A stretch of 64,000 bases of DNA, taken from the NCBI GenBank assembly GCA_937883755.1, contig CAKZYA010000003.1, positions 141,319-205,318 on the forward strand, in the 5' to 3' direction. Under the pieces are notes generated by a model, which searched no databases, was not told where the DNA came from, and was given only the letters and a program-made list of their open reading frames with translations. Shown here one piece after another: positions 35,145 to 43,122 of the stretch (the first letter of the stretch is position 1; each line of letters begins with the position of its first letter). The DNA is from an uncultured Flammeovirgaceae bacterium (GTDB lineage Bacteria > Bacteroidota > Bacteroidia > Cytophagales > Cyclobacteriaceae). A program made the position numbers and the translations under genes.

Positions 35145-35534
35145 CTATACCTCAACTGAGTAGTTTAGGTTAATTTCATCTCCGGTCTTTCCACGAAATC
35201 CCCAATGGGAAGCAGGACTTTCCAGGAGAAGAACCTCTACATCTTCATTAGCGATACCGACCTGTTCGGCAATGTTTGCGAATAAACTTTTTATTAATTC
35301 CTTCTTAGTAGCTTCACTTCTTCCTTCCATCATTAATATTTCAATAATCAGGTAGTATTCTGAGCGGGAGGCTGGGTAGATGAAGTCCTCTTTCTCTAAA
35401 AGTATGAACCGATGAAATCGTTTAGTAGCTGGGATTTTAAAATGTTCTACAATACAACTGTGGATAGTGTCAGAAAGAGTTTGTCGGATTGGCTCAACGG
35501 CGCGCCTAAGTCCGTGGATTTTAACTTGAGGCAT
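35145..35534 (-). CDS. Tautomerase-family protein (4-oxalocrotonate tautomerase superfamily)
   Basis: The 129-residue protein starts M-P-Q-V-K, leaving the N-terminal catalytic proline after Met removal. It shows two beta-alpha-beta units, with the second at EYYLIIEILMMEGRSEATKKELI, the layout of the Tautomerase_3/YusQ-like group. The natural substrate is unknown. It stands alone between convergent and co-directional neighbours. Confidence 0.82.
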   Translation of the reverse strand: MPQVKIHGLRRAVEPIRQTLSDTIHSCIVEHFKIPATKRFHRFILLEKEDFIYPASRSEYYLIIEILMMEGRSEATKKELIKSLFANIAEQVGIANEDVEVLLLESPASHWGFRGKTGDEINLNYSVEV

Positions 35535-35794
35535 GATTCTTTATTTATAGAGAATTTCAATAAACAAGGAAAGTACGCTTGTAGGCATACTTATCATTTT
35601 CCGAGCAAAACTATAATTTTATTAATTCAATCTAGTATAAACTCGATCAGAGAGGCAATTTACTCGGCAGAATAGTAATTTAGAGCCTCGATAGTTTTCC
35701 TATTTTCTGGTTCGTTGACATTAAACCCCCAAATAAGTTCAGTGAGTTTTTAGTTCGCCCATTGAGCTCATTGTTTATTGTACTCTGTCTGTGT

Positions 35795-36622
35795 TTACTC
35801 TATATGTGATAAATCTTCTCCCAGATTTCTATTCAGATTGAGTTCCTCAATGACTGCCATTTCCTCTTTGGTTAGCTCAAAATCAAATATTTCAAAATTC
35901 TGAACGATCCTATGTTGTGTTACCGATTTAGGAATAACTGAAACACCTCTTTGTATAAGCCATCTCAAAGTGATTTGAACGGCAGACTTTTGATGTGCTT
36001 TACCAATAGCGATTAGTTCCGGAATATTGAGAACTTCCCCCATCATAATGGGTCTCCAGGCTTCTAATTGAATTTTGTGAGCATTGGCGAAATTTAGCAA
36101 TTCATTTTGGCTTAAGTGTGGGTGCATTTCTACCTGATTAATTGCAGGAACTATATTAGAATGCTCCATCAAATCTTCTAACTGCGCTATATTGAAATTA
36201 CACACTCCAATTGCTTTTGCTTTGCCGCTGGAATAAATGTATTCCATGGCTCGGTACGTTTCTTTGTATTTGGCTTTCACAGGCCAATGAACTAAATATA
36301 GATCTACATAGTCCGTTTGCAGTTGTTCTAAACTTTGCTCAAAGGCAAATAAGGTTTTGTCGTACCCCTGCTCGGTGTTCCAAACTTTGGTGGCAAGAAA
36401 TATTTCCTCTCTTGGAATCCCACTTTTTCTCATCGCTCTTCCAACTCCTTGTTCATTCTGATAGGCCGAAGCAGTATCTATTTTTCTATATCCCGACTTG
36501 AGCGCTGAGATTACAGCACTTTCTACTTCGCCATCATTTTTAGCAAAAAGAACTCCCAATCCAATGGATGGCATTGTCAACCCATTGTTAAGCGTAAAAA
36601 CTAATTCGTTATGAGATAGCAT
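35795..36622 (-). CDS. Aldo/keto reductase
   Basis: The 275-residue TIM-barrel NADPH oxidoreductase has the full catalytic tetrad D49, Y54, K79 and H112 (KIDTASAY, LATKVW, YLVHWPVK). NADPH contacts are visible in SVIPKSVTQHRIVQN. It resembles the 2,5-diketo-gluconate reductase-like group. Here the usual AYSPL motif reads AWRPIMMG. The substrate cannot be told. Confidence 0.93.
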   Translation of the reverse strand: MLSHNELVFTLNNGLTMPSIGLGVLFAKNDGEVESAVISALKSGYRKIDTASAYQNEQGVGRAMRKSGIPREEIFLATKVWNTEQGYDKTLFAFEQSLEQLQTDYVDLYLVHWPVKAKYKETYRAMEYIYSSGKAKAIGVCNFNIAQLEDLMEHSNIVPAINQVEMHPHLSQNELLNFANAHKIQLEAWRPIMMGEVLNIPELIAIGKAHQKSAVQITLRWLIQRGVSVIPKSVTQHRIVQNFEIFDFELTKEEMAVIEELNLNRNLGEDLSHIE

Positions 36623-36691
36623 ATAAAGTTGTTATTAGTCACGGAGTACAATGCTTCCTTACACAATGCTATGATACGTTTTTTAGTCGGC

Positions 36692-37150
36692 CTAATGATC
36701 TTCAGAATCGTTGAATTGCCACAATACATTCACGAGTTGCCATTTTCCATTCAGTTTAACTATATGCATATAATCAATCCAGTCATCTGCTATGAGTTTC
36801 ACCGAGGCGGTTTTATCATAAATATCCAGTATGATAACTTCTTTTTTCGGGCTCTCCGGAAACTTGTCTCCGTCTTGGTTATAGGTTTCGGCAAGTAGGA
36901 TCATAGCATCAGTAAATGTCTCTCTCAAATATTCCTTTCCCGTTTTTTTATTCGTCCAGAAAGTTCTTTTAACCATTCTAGGATGAGCAGCCCGTTCAAA
37001 TTGTTCAGGCTTCACATTATGTTGAGATTCAATGTAATCCAACGCAACTTGTTTAATGGCTAGGGAGTCTTCTTGAGTTTGTCCCTGAACTGAAAAAGTA
37101 ATAAGCAGAGAGAAGGTAACAGCTGTTATAAGGATAATTAGTTGTTTCAT
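36692..37150 (-). CDS. Exported NTF2-like (putative lumazine-binding) protein
   Basis: This 152-residue protein has a cleavable signal peptide (1-23, ending VQGQ) and one NTF2-fold domain of the Lumazine_bd_2 type: DYIESQHNVKPEQFERAAHPRMVKRTFW near the middle and WQLVNVLWQF at the end. Such proteins occur singly in many Bacteroidota and no enzyme activity is established. It lies 48 bp after another NTF2-like gene on the same strand. Confidence 0.82.
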   Translation of the reverse strand: MKQLIILITAVTFSLLITFSVQGQTQEDSLAIKQVALDYIESQHNVKPEQFERAAHPRMVKRTFWTNKKTGKEYLRETFTDAMILLAETYNQDGDKFPESPKKEVIILDIYDKTASVKLIADDWIDYMHIVKLNGKWQLVNVLWQFNDSEDH

Positions 37151-37198
37151 TATTAATTTTAATTTTTGTCCAAATGCACTACAACACCCAAATAAGCG

Positions 37199-37591
37199 CT
37201 ACAATGTCTTTTTAGGTATAAATTGTTTGGGATCGTAGAAGAATTGTTCTTGATGGATTTTTTCTCCACTCCATTTCTGATATGCTATTTCCTCAATTTC
37301 GGTTATAGAACCATCCACCCATTCAAATCGAAATTTCCATCTTATCACAACCTTATCCTCAATACAGAAGAACGGTCTTATGCATTCAGAATGAACCTTT
37401 GTCGCTTTCTGAAGCATTTTACGTTCATTTTCAATTAAATTTTCAATTCCGATTCTTGGCGTATTTTGATTTTCTTGGATAGAGGCATCTTTCGTATAGA
37501 AGCTCTCTATTACTTGATCATGCGGCTGTTCTTCAACTGCTTTAATAAAGCTTTCTATAGATTCTCTTGTCGGTATATTTTCAATATACAT
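37199..37591 (-). CDS. SnoaL/NTF2-like protein
   Basis: The protein has about 130 residues from ATG at 37591. The frame is open up to 37771, but that part overlaps the methyltransferase gene and has no domain sequence. It shows the SnoaL pattern: an opening helix TRESIESFIKAVEEQ, SFYTKDASIQEN, HSECIRPFFCIEDKVVIRWKFRF and IEEIAYQKWSGEKIHQEQFFYDP. No signal peptide is seen. The function is unknown; the fold serves hydrolases, isomerases and binding proteins. Confidence 0.75.
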   Translation of the reverse strand: MYIENIPTRESIESFIKAVEEQPHDQVIESFYTKDASIQENQNTPRIGIENLIENERKMLQKATKVHSECIRPFFCIEDKVVIRWKFRFEWVDGSITEIEEIAYQKWSGEKIHQEQFFYDPKQFIPKKTL

Positions 37592-37706
37592 TTTACTAAT
37601 TGTTGTGGTTAGTACTTTTATTTTGTCTTGTCGTATGTTAGAAATTGAAGCCCATATTGGTAAACCGTGGTCGTATTGATTACGGTTAAGAATTTTGTAC
37701 TTCATG

Positions 37707-38633
37707 TCAAATATTTTTGGATTTACAATTTTTGCTGTCATCAGATTTAATATGCAGAAAGAGATTGACATTTTCTGGCTCGTGGCCTACATAGATTTCG
37801 TTGGCATAAAAGCCTGCTTTTTGGGCTAGTTCAATTAACTGCTGCTCAGTGCGATGATAAAGAAACCAGTCACCGAAAATTTCCATGTAAGCCCGACTGG
37901 GATTGTTGTCTTGATTAAAGTTGCCGATGACGATCTCACCGCCTGGTTCTAGGAAGTTCCGAAAGCGACGCAGTACAGCTACGAAAACATTATCGTTAAA
38001 ATAATCGAACAAACCTGCCGACCAAATTAGGTGAAACTTTTGTTGGCAATGAAATCGCAGAACGTTCTTATGCACAAATTCAATATGAGACAGAAAGCGT
38101 TGGTTTAGTTTCCTGGCATAAGTAATTGCTCGAGCGTCCATATCCACACAGGTAGTCTGCAACCGCGAAGGTTGATCTATGCTTTCGTATACTTCCGCTA
38201 AATCGCGAGCCGGACCACTAGCCATATCAAGTAAGGTAAGTGATTCTTCGGTTTGTAATTTGCGGTGAATTAGCTGTTTAAAGTACTCTTTACGGTTACG
38301 TACTGCCCGAGGAGCGGCTTGCCGATGAAAATATTCGTCCCAGAGGCGAAACTTGGGGTTATCGGATGTATAACGGGTATAGATCTTATCAATCATTAGA
38401 AAATCTCCGGCATAGCCGAAGGGTTTTCGCCAGCCATATCCCTGTAACGTATTATTTAGAAACTCTTCCCCAAAGCCTCTATAAATTTTGCTTATTTTTT
38501 CCTGAGATAATCTGCCTCGTTGGTAGTCAGTACTTAGTGCTTCCACAAAGGCGTGCATACGAAGCAGGCTACGCTCATCGCGATCTTCAATAGATTCTAA
38601 GTATTGAGGTGCTTCTAAAATTTCTTCTGTCAT
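37707..38633 (-). CDS. Class I SAM-dependent methyltransferase, PhcB-like
   Basis: The 308-residue protein has an N-terminal helical part with PFGYAGDFLMIDKIY (about 70-85), then a Rossmann methyltransferase domain with motif I LLDMASGPARDL (about 137-148) and motif II CVDMD. The GYAGD helix recalls PhcB, the Ralstonia enzyme that makes 3-hydroxy fatty acid methyl ester signals, and its relatives in other phyla. If the likeness holds, the product may act on a fatty acid. The sensor genes phcS and phcR are not nearby. The upstream gene is separated by a terminator at 38662-38690. Confidence 0.7.
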   Translation of the reverse strand: MTEEILEAPQYLESIEDRDERSLLRMHAFVEALSTDYQRGRLSQEKISKIYRGFGEEFLNNTLQGYGWRKPFGYAGDFLMIDKIYTRYTSDNPKFRLWDEYFHRQAAPRAVRNRKEYFKQLIHRKLQTEESLTLLDMASGPARDLAEVYESIDQPSRLQTTCVDMDARAITYARKLNQRFLSHIEFVHKNVLRFHCQQKFHLIWSAGLFDYFNDNVFVAVLRRFRNFLEPGGEIVIGNFNQDNNPSRAYMEIFGDWFLYHRTEQQLIELAQKAGFYANEIYVGHEPENVNLFLHIKSDDSKNCKSKNI

Positions 38634-38661
38634 GGTTTAGCGATGTTAATAGTAAATAAAA

Positions 38662-38690
38662 GCAGGAGCACTTCAGTAAAATGCTCTTGC
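38662..38690 (-). terminator. Terminator after lipoprotein paralogue A
   Basis: GCAGGAGCA (38662-38670) pairs with TGCTCTTGC (38682-38690), with one wobble. On the minus strand a T-rich tail follows. The flank ATAGAGAAGTAG before it also precedes the terminator at 39597-39627. Confidence 0.75.
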
Positions 38691-38816
38691 TTGAACTACT
38701 TCTCTATATATGATCTTTTCCTACCGTTTTTCCAGCCTCACCTTATAGTTTGTTTTAGATAATGAGGTGGGGCTAAGTGGTTAAGAGTTACTTCATGCTG
38801 GTAATGATAGGGCTAA

Positions 38817-39560
38817 TCATCTTTGTATAAAGCCATTGTTGGACTGTACCGTTATTTCTACGATATACTGACTACTATTCAGATTAGTAGATGTCTTTTC
38901 TACAATGCGAATGGCTCCGTAGCGAATTGAGCTGCGATCGGTTTTGAACAGGTAGATTTCCCCTGTCTGGTACGAAGGGGGCTCGTACCCATCTTCTTTG
39001 TAATTATAGGGCTGGTACGAAGTAGGCGATAATGAACTGTTTTCATAAGCAGTCTGAAATTGTTCGGGATACATGATAGTCATTGCATTTAATTCCGCTA
39101 GACTTAAATTGGTGGGGACAAACTGCGTATCTCGGACAGCCTCAGGATACTGAAGCTGAATCTCGGGGTGGCTAGGATAGGGAGTACCTTGGTATTCGGT
39201 AGTAGCCTTTAGGGAGCCGTACAAAAAGTTCATATCCGCTTGGGCGGTAGCTTCAGCATTGGCATTCATGTCACTCAACGAAAGGGTAGCCCCAGTTTGC
39301 GTATCGAAAAATCGTTGGTAGTTCATACTATGAGGCAAGAGCGGATTAGGGTTCGTGAAAGTGATACGCCACCGGGTAGCCCCACTGTATTTGGTACGGA
39401 CGATCTCATTGGGTGGAATGCTGGTAGAGGATGGGATAGCTAACAAATCGTCAATGGGACGTTCCCTTTTAGGTATTAATGGGGCAATGTCTTCGGGTTG
39501 GCAGCCCAGCATTAGCGTTACTAGACATAATGCTAGCGAAAGTATGCTTGCTATTTTCAT
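38817..39560 (-). CDS. Lipoprotein paralogue A (RYGAIRIV family)
   Basis: The 247-residue lipoprotein (lipobox LMLGC, Cys near residue 20) belongs to a family of five in this cluster. Shared landmarks are ATRWRITF (about 61-68), QRFFDTQTGATLSL, a DMNFLYGSL block, and the C-terminal signature TGEIYLFKTDRSSIRYGAIRIVE (written here in two parts: TGEIYLFKTDR, RYGAIRIVE), ending in a VEITVQ strand. I do not recognise the family. The strand pattern suggests an all-beta exported protein. It lies below a terminator, so it may be transcribed separately from the main train. Confidence 0.75.
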   Translation of the reverse strand: MKIASILSLALCLVTLMLGCQPEDIAPLIPKRERPIDDLLAIPSSTSIPPNEIVRTKYSGATRWRITFTNPNPLLPHSMNYQRFFDTQTGATLSLSDMNANAEATAQADMNFLYGSLKATTEYQGTPYPSHPEIQLQYPEAVRDTQFVPTNLSLAELNAMTIMYPEQFQTAYENSSLSPTSYQPYNYKEDGYEPPSYQTGEIYLFKTDRSSIRYGAIRIVEKTSTNLNSSQYIVEITVQSNNGFIQR

Positions 39561-39596
39561 AGTGATGAGTGTTGTTCTTTAAATAAATTTTAAAAA

Positions 39597-39627
39597 GGCA
39601 GGGGCATCCCAGAAGAAGACCCTTGCC
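39597..39627 (-). terminator. Terminator after the truncated haemoglobin gene
   Basis: GGCAGGGG (39597-39604) pairs with CCCTTGCC (39620-39627). On the minus strand TTTTTAAAATTT follows. It appears to close the main gene train that begins near 48232. Confidence 0.75.
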
Positions 39628-39651
39628 TGACTACTTCTCTATTTAATTAAT

Positions 39652-40038
39652 CTAGCTTTCGTGGCCGAGTACATTGTGGCGAGTGCTCTCGGCAATTTTT
39701 CCAACTTCTTCAATGAGTTCATCGGGTATTCCCAATTCTTGTAAAGTGGCTATCAGATGACCCATTACTGCGTTAAAATGGCTTTCGTTCAATCCCCGCT
39801 TTACCAAGTGATCGTGAGCATCGCGCATACTCTTTCCATTATAATTGAGCGGTGCCCCAAAAACATAAGCTAGAAATGCCTTTTGCCGAGCAATCTGGGC
39901 ATCCATACTTGTCCACCGGAAAAAGTGACTGATAGCATCGTCGGCCAATACCTTAATGTAAAAGAGTTCTACGGCAATGTCGACGGTAGCCATACCGCCA
40001 ATTTTCTCGAATAGATTTTTCTCAGTAACTGGGTTCAC
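39652..40038 (-). CDS. Group 1 truncated haemoglobin
   Basis: This small haem protein binds O2, NO or related ligands. It has 128 residues with the 2-on-2 globin features: the FEKIGGMATVDIAVELFY start with B10 tyrosine Y27, the YNGKSMRDAHDHL segment with probable proximal histidine H75, and a C-terminal GH helix. It has no signal peptide and should be cytosolic. It is the only clearly non-exported protein in the lipoprotein train, lying 54 bp after lipoprotein B. Confidence 0.93.
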   Translation of the reverse strand: MNPVTEKNLFEKIGGMATVDIAVELFYIKVLADDAISHFFRWTSMDAQIARQKAFLAYVFGAPLNYNGKSMRDAHDHLVKRGLNESHFNAVMGHLIATLQELGIPDELIEEVGKIAESTRHNVLGHES

Positions 40039-40092
40039 AGGAATAGAATTTAGAGGTGGATGAATAAATCAGATTAACTCGGGATAGTGCTT

Positions 40093-40806
40093 TTACTTAG
40101 TGATGAAGTTGGGGATGCTATTGCCCGTTTGCACGGTTACTTCTACTGTGCGGCTGTTGGCGTAGAAATCTGCCTCAGACTGCACAATACGGATGGCACC
40201 ATAGCGAGCGGGAGTACGGTCGGTCTTGAACAAAAAGATGTCACCCGTCTCATAATAATCAAAATTATACTTGTCCTCAACGTAGTCATAAGGTTGAACA
40301 TCGGTAGCCGCGTAGGGGCTATTTTCAAACGCATCTTCTAACTGAGCCGGATCATTATCGACGATGAATGCCAGTTCTCCCGCTGTCAAATTCGAAGGTT
40401 TAAACTGGGTAGTTGCCGCTTGTTCGGGGTAGGTCAACAGGAAGCCGTCAATGGATTGCACTCGACCAAACAGAAAGTCCAGATCAATCTTAGCTGTGGC
40501 ATCAGCACTGAGATGAATCTGCTTTATGTTGTAAAAAGAACCATCAATTGTGCTGAAGAAACGCTGGTGCAGATAGTGCAAATCGTAGTTAATATCGCTG
40601 AAGGTGATTAACCAACGTTTGGCTCCATCTAGCACCTCTTCTTCGACTGATGTGGGTGGAATAGGATCGGAAAGGGTCGGTGCATATCCGCCTGGCGGGT
40701 TAGGGCGCTTACTTACTGGGAATATAGAGCTAGTGTCGTCTGACTGGCAGCTAGACAGAAGAAGTGTACTAGTGAGCGCGAGAAAGAATAAATTCAGAAG
40801 TTTCAT
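40093..40806 (-). CDS. Lipoprotein paralogue B (RYGAIRIV family)
   Basis: The 237-residue lipoprotein has lipobox LLLSSC (Cys near 20). It shares with paralogues A and C the blocks AKRWLITF, HQRFFSTIDGSF, DLDFLFGRV, TQFKPSNL, YETGDIFLFKTDR and RYGAIRIVQ, and a final VEVTVQ strand. The function is unknown. It is 32 bp downstream of paralogue C, so the two probably arose by tandem duplication and share a transcript. Confidence 0.75.
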   Translation of the reverse strand: MKLLNLFFLALTSTLLLSSCQSDDTSSIFPVSKRPNPPGGYAPTLSDPIPPTSVEEEVLDGAKRWLITFSDINYDLHYLHQRFFSTIDGSFYNIKQIHLSADATAKIDLDFLFGRVQSIDGFLLTYPEQAATTQFKPSNLTAGELAFIVDNDPAQLEDAFENSPYAATDVQPYDYVEDKYNFDYYETGDIFLFKTDRTPARYGAIRIVQSEADFYANSRTVEVTVQTGNSIPNFITK

Positions 40807-40838
40807 GATTCTTAAGAGTTATTACAGTAAGGGATTAG

Positions 40839-41555
40839 TTAGTTTTTCCACTGGATTATATCGTTGTCGGCTTGCACAATGACTTCTACAATACGAGGGC
40901 CAATACCCTGATAAATCTGTGACCTTTCTATGATGCGAATAGCTCCGTAGCGAGCGGGGTTACGGTCAGTCTTGAAGAGAAAAATGTCCCCGTTTTCATA
41001 AAAGGTAGATTCATCACCATTTAGCTCATAGTTATAAGGCTGAAATGAGGTGCCATAAAATGGGCTGTTCTCGAATTCATCCTGAAATAGAGTGGGGTTA
41101 TATTCCGTGATATCAGCCAGTTGTATGAGGCTTAGGCTAGCAGGCTTAAACTGGGTTTCGGGCGCATATGCATCGTAATGAAGATAATTGTGGAAGTTTT
41201 CGGGAGCCTTTATAAAGCCGAACAGAAAATCCATGTCGGCTCGAGAGGTTGCTTTGGAACTGCTATTAAGATCAGCCAAGTTGCGAAAAGAGCCATCTAC
41301 TGTACTGAAGAACCGTTGGTACGCCCACTTAAACGCATATTTTGGGTCGTTAAATGTGATTCTCCATTTAGTCGCCCCGGCATAATCGGTGCGAATAACT
41401 TCCGCTGGAGGAATATTAGTGGGAATCGGATTAGGAGCCTTATCGCCCGGTAGCCAACCAACGGGTCGTAAGGGAGCTACTTCTTCAGTTTGACAACTGA
41501 TTAGTGCTATGGCAAATACTACAGTGGCGATAAAGTGCAAAAGAGTGGTTTTCAT
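40839..41555 (-). CDS. Lipoprotein paralogue C (RYGAIRIV family)
   Basis: The 238-residue lipoprotein starts at ATG 41555 (MKTTLLHF) with lipobox ALISC. An upstream extension of the frame runs into the next gene and is rejected. It is close to paralogue B: ATKWRITF, YQRFFSTVDGSF, DMDFLFGFI, TQFKPASL, NGDIFLFKTDR, RYGAIRII and VEVIVQ. The three A/B/C proteins form one subgroup and D/E the other. The function is unknown. Confidence 0.75.
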   Translation of the reverse strand: MKTTLLHFIATVVFAIALISCQTEEVAPLRPVGWLPGDKAPNPIPTNIPPAEVIRTDYAGATKWRITFNDPKYAFKWAYQRFFSTVDGSFRNLADLNSSSKATSRADMDFLFGFIKAPENFHNYLHYDAYAPETQFKPASLSLIQLADITEYNPTLFQDEFENSPFYGTSFQPYNYELNGDESTFYENGDIFLFKTDRNPARYGAIRIIERSQIYQGIGPRIVEVIVQADNDIIQWKN

Positions 41556-41590
41556 AATATTCGATTTTTGGGTTTGGTTTAATAATATGG

Positions 41591-42079
41591 TTACACAGTT
41601 TTGTTCGTTTGCAGCCAACCGCGGTATACGATTTTCCAGCGGTTACCTCGCTTTTCTAGAAATCGGGTTTCGTGATGCACTTTTCCATCCGATGTATACA
41701 GATGGTAAGTGATCCAGGAAGCGTCTGGATATACTCTCAGGTTAATATTTCTAAGCTTCACCTGCGGGTGATTATTTTGTAGATTATTATCCAGAAGGGA
41801 ACGGAGCGAGTCTGGTTCGTTCCCCTCAATAAGCACTTCGTGCACCAGTCCGCCCTGAGAGCGTACGTAATCCTCATCAGCCCAGTATCGGGCGCGACGC
41901 TTTGTATCCTGCTCGTAGGTGGCGTAAGCTTCCTGTTCAATAATTTCCAGAATAGCATCGCGGTTTCGTTCGTATTGTCGGTACGATCGCTCGCGGGGGC
42001 TAGTGTCCCACATTGGGGCAATGGCAGTCATTAGACCAAGGAATAGCACTGAAATAATAATGAATAAAATAGGTTTCAT
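41591..42079 (-). CDS. NTF2-like exported protein, paralogue 1
   Basis: The 162-residue protein has an N-terminal hydrophobic segment (1-20) without a lipobox, then a SnoaL/NTF2-like domain: RDAILEIIEQEAYATYEQD, ARYWADEDYVRSQGG, LRVYPDASWITYHLY and HETRFLEKRGNRWKIVYRG. The same blocks occur in the protein at 42477-43073. It is probably periplasmic and membrane-anchored. The ligand is unknown. Confidence 0.7.
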   Translation of the reverse strand: MKPILFIIISVLFLGLMTAIAPMWDTSPRERSYRQYERNRDAILEIIEQEAYATYEQDTKRRARYWADEDYVRSQGGLVHEVLIEGNEPDSLRSLLDNNLQNNHPQVKLRNINLRVYPDASWITYHLYTSDGKVHHETRFLEKRGNRWKIVYRGWLQTNKTV

Positions 42080-42092
42080 TGTTTTTTCTTCT

Positions 42093-42452
42093 TTAGTAAA
42101 TCATCCGAATAGGTTCCGTGATCGTAAATGCATTGCTAGCCTGAAGTGTATCCGCTTGTTCGGCTTTTTTTTCGCATTGATTAGGATGTGCCCAGGCATT
42201 GGCCTGATGAATCCGAAGGTTATTCATCTCGCGGATTTCTTCACATATTTCAGTAGAGAATCGTTTTAGCCAGTAGTGGGCGTAGCGATCAAAGCTCTTA
42301 TCCCAGAAGGCATAGTTTTCGTTTTCAATTACGCACCAGGCAGTTGGCTGCTGGGGTAGGCTAGTGGTTACCGATTGGCGAGGGTCGCTACTGCGGTGAG
42401 CAATCATTCCGATTAGGACAAAGGATATAAATAAGGCAAATAAGGGTTTCAT
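42093..42452 (-). CDS. Truncated NTF2-like paralogue 2
   Basis: The 119-residue protein has an N-terminal hydrophobic segment and the first half of the NTF2-like pattern seen in its neighbours (VIENENYAFWDKSFDRYAHYW, here with tryptophans unlike the others; and LRIHQANAW). The terminal block ETRFLEK-WKI is absent, replaced by an unrelated tail with two extra cysteines. It is either a decaying copy or a shortened variant. The frame is intact, with a 24-bp gap to the upstream and 13-bp gap to the downstream paralogue. Confidence 0.55.
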   Translation of the reverse strand: MKPLFALFISFVLIGMIAHRSSDPRQSVTTSLPQQPTAWCVIENENYAFWDKSFDRYAHYWLKRFSTEICEEIREMNNLRIHQANAWAHPNQCEKKAEQADTLQASNAFTITEPIRMIY

Positions 42453-42476
42453 GATACTTTTTTTAGAAATGGAGAA

Positions 42477-43073
42477 TTAAAGAGTGCCATCTACCAGCAC
42501 CCGACCCACATATGCAATCTTCCAAACTCCGTCGTGTTTTTCTAGAAATCGAGTTTCTCGACTCAGACCCTGAGTGGATATATCTGGTGAATCGGCGCGA
42601 ATCATACCGGGGTAAACATTGACGATTTCTAACTCATTAGTACCGTATCCATACTGGTCAAAGGTTACCCAAGCAGCATCTTGGTAAATACGTAGGTTAA
42701 AGTTTTTCCGCCCTAGGTTCTGCGAGTAGGGTTCGGGATAGTCCCGCATGTACTCCTGGGTTCGAACCGCACGTTCTTTCCAGCCTTTTACAACCGTTAC
42801 TTTGCCATCTCTTCCTATCCCTATAGTTCGCACGTAGGGAGCATGTACCCAGTAGTTAGCATAGTGCGTAAGTTTTTTGTTCGCAATAGCGGCAGACTCA
42901 TTTTCAATAACCCGCAGAATAGCTTCTCGCTCCTGTTCGTAATCAATACTGGTCGGCACTATAGGATCGTTAGGGCTGTTGATGAACGTTCCCATAAGAC
43001 CGATTATAATAATTGGTATTGAGATAATACGTAAAGTATTCACAACACTATTCTTTTCATGTTTCTGTGTCAT
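42477..43073 (-). CDS. NTF2-like exported protein, paralogue 3
   Basis: The 198-residue protein has one hydrophobic anchor (about 14-32) and an NTF2-like domain: REAILRVIENESAAIANKK, HYANYWVHAPYVRTIG, NLRIYQDAAWVTFDQYG and SRETRFLEKHDGVWKIAYVG. It is the longest of the three, with an extra segment of about 35 residues before the ETRFLEK block. It is first of the three NTF2-like genes and follows the T9SS protein with a 49-bp gap. Confidence 0.7.
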   Translation of the reverse strand: MTQKHEKNSVVNTLRIISIPIIIIGLMGTFINSPNDPIVPTSIDYEQEREAILRVIENESAAIANKKLTHYANYWVHAPYVRTIGIGRDGKVTVVKGWKERAVRTQEYMRDYPEPYSQNLGRKNFNLRIYQDAAWVTFDQYGYGTNELEIVNVYPGMIRADSPDISTQGLSRETRFLEKHDGVWKIAYVGRVLVDGTL

Positions 43074-43122
43074 CCAAATTTTATCTCACGCTAGCTTTAA
43101 TACAATTCTGAGTATACATTAT

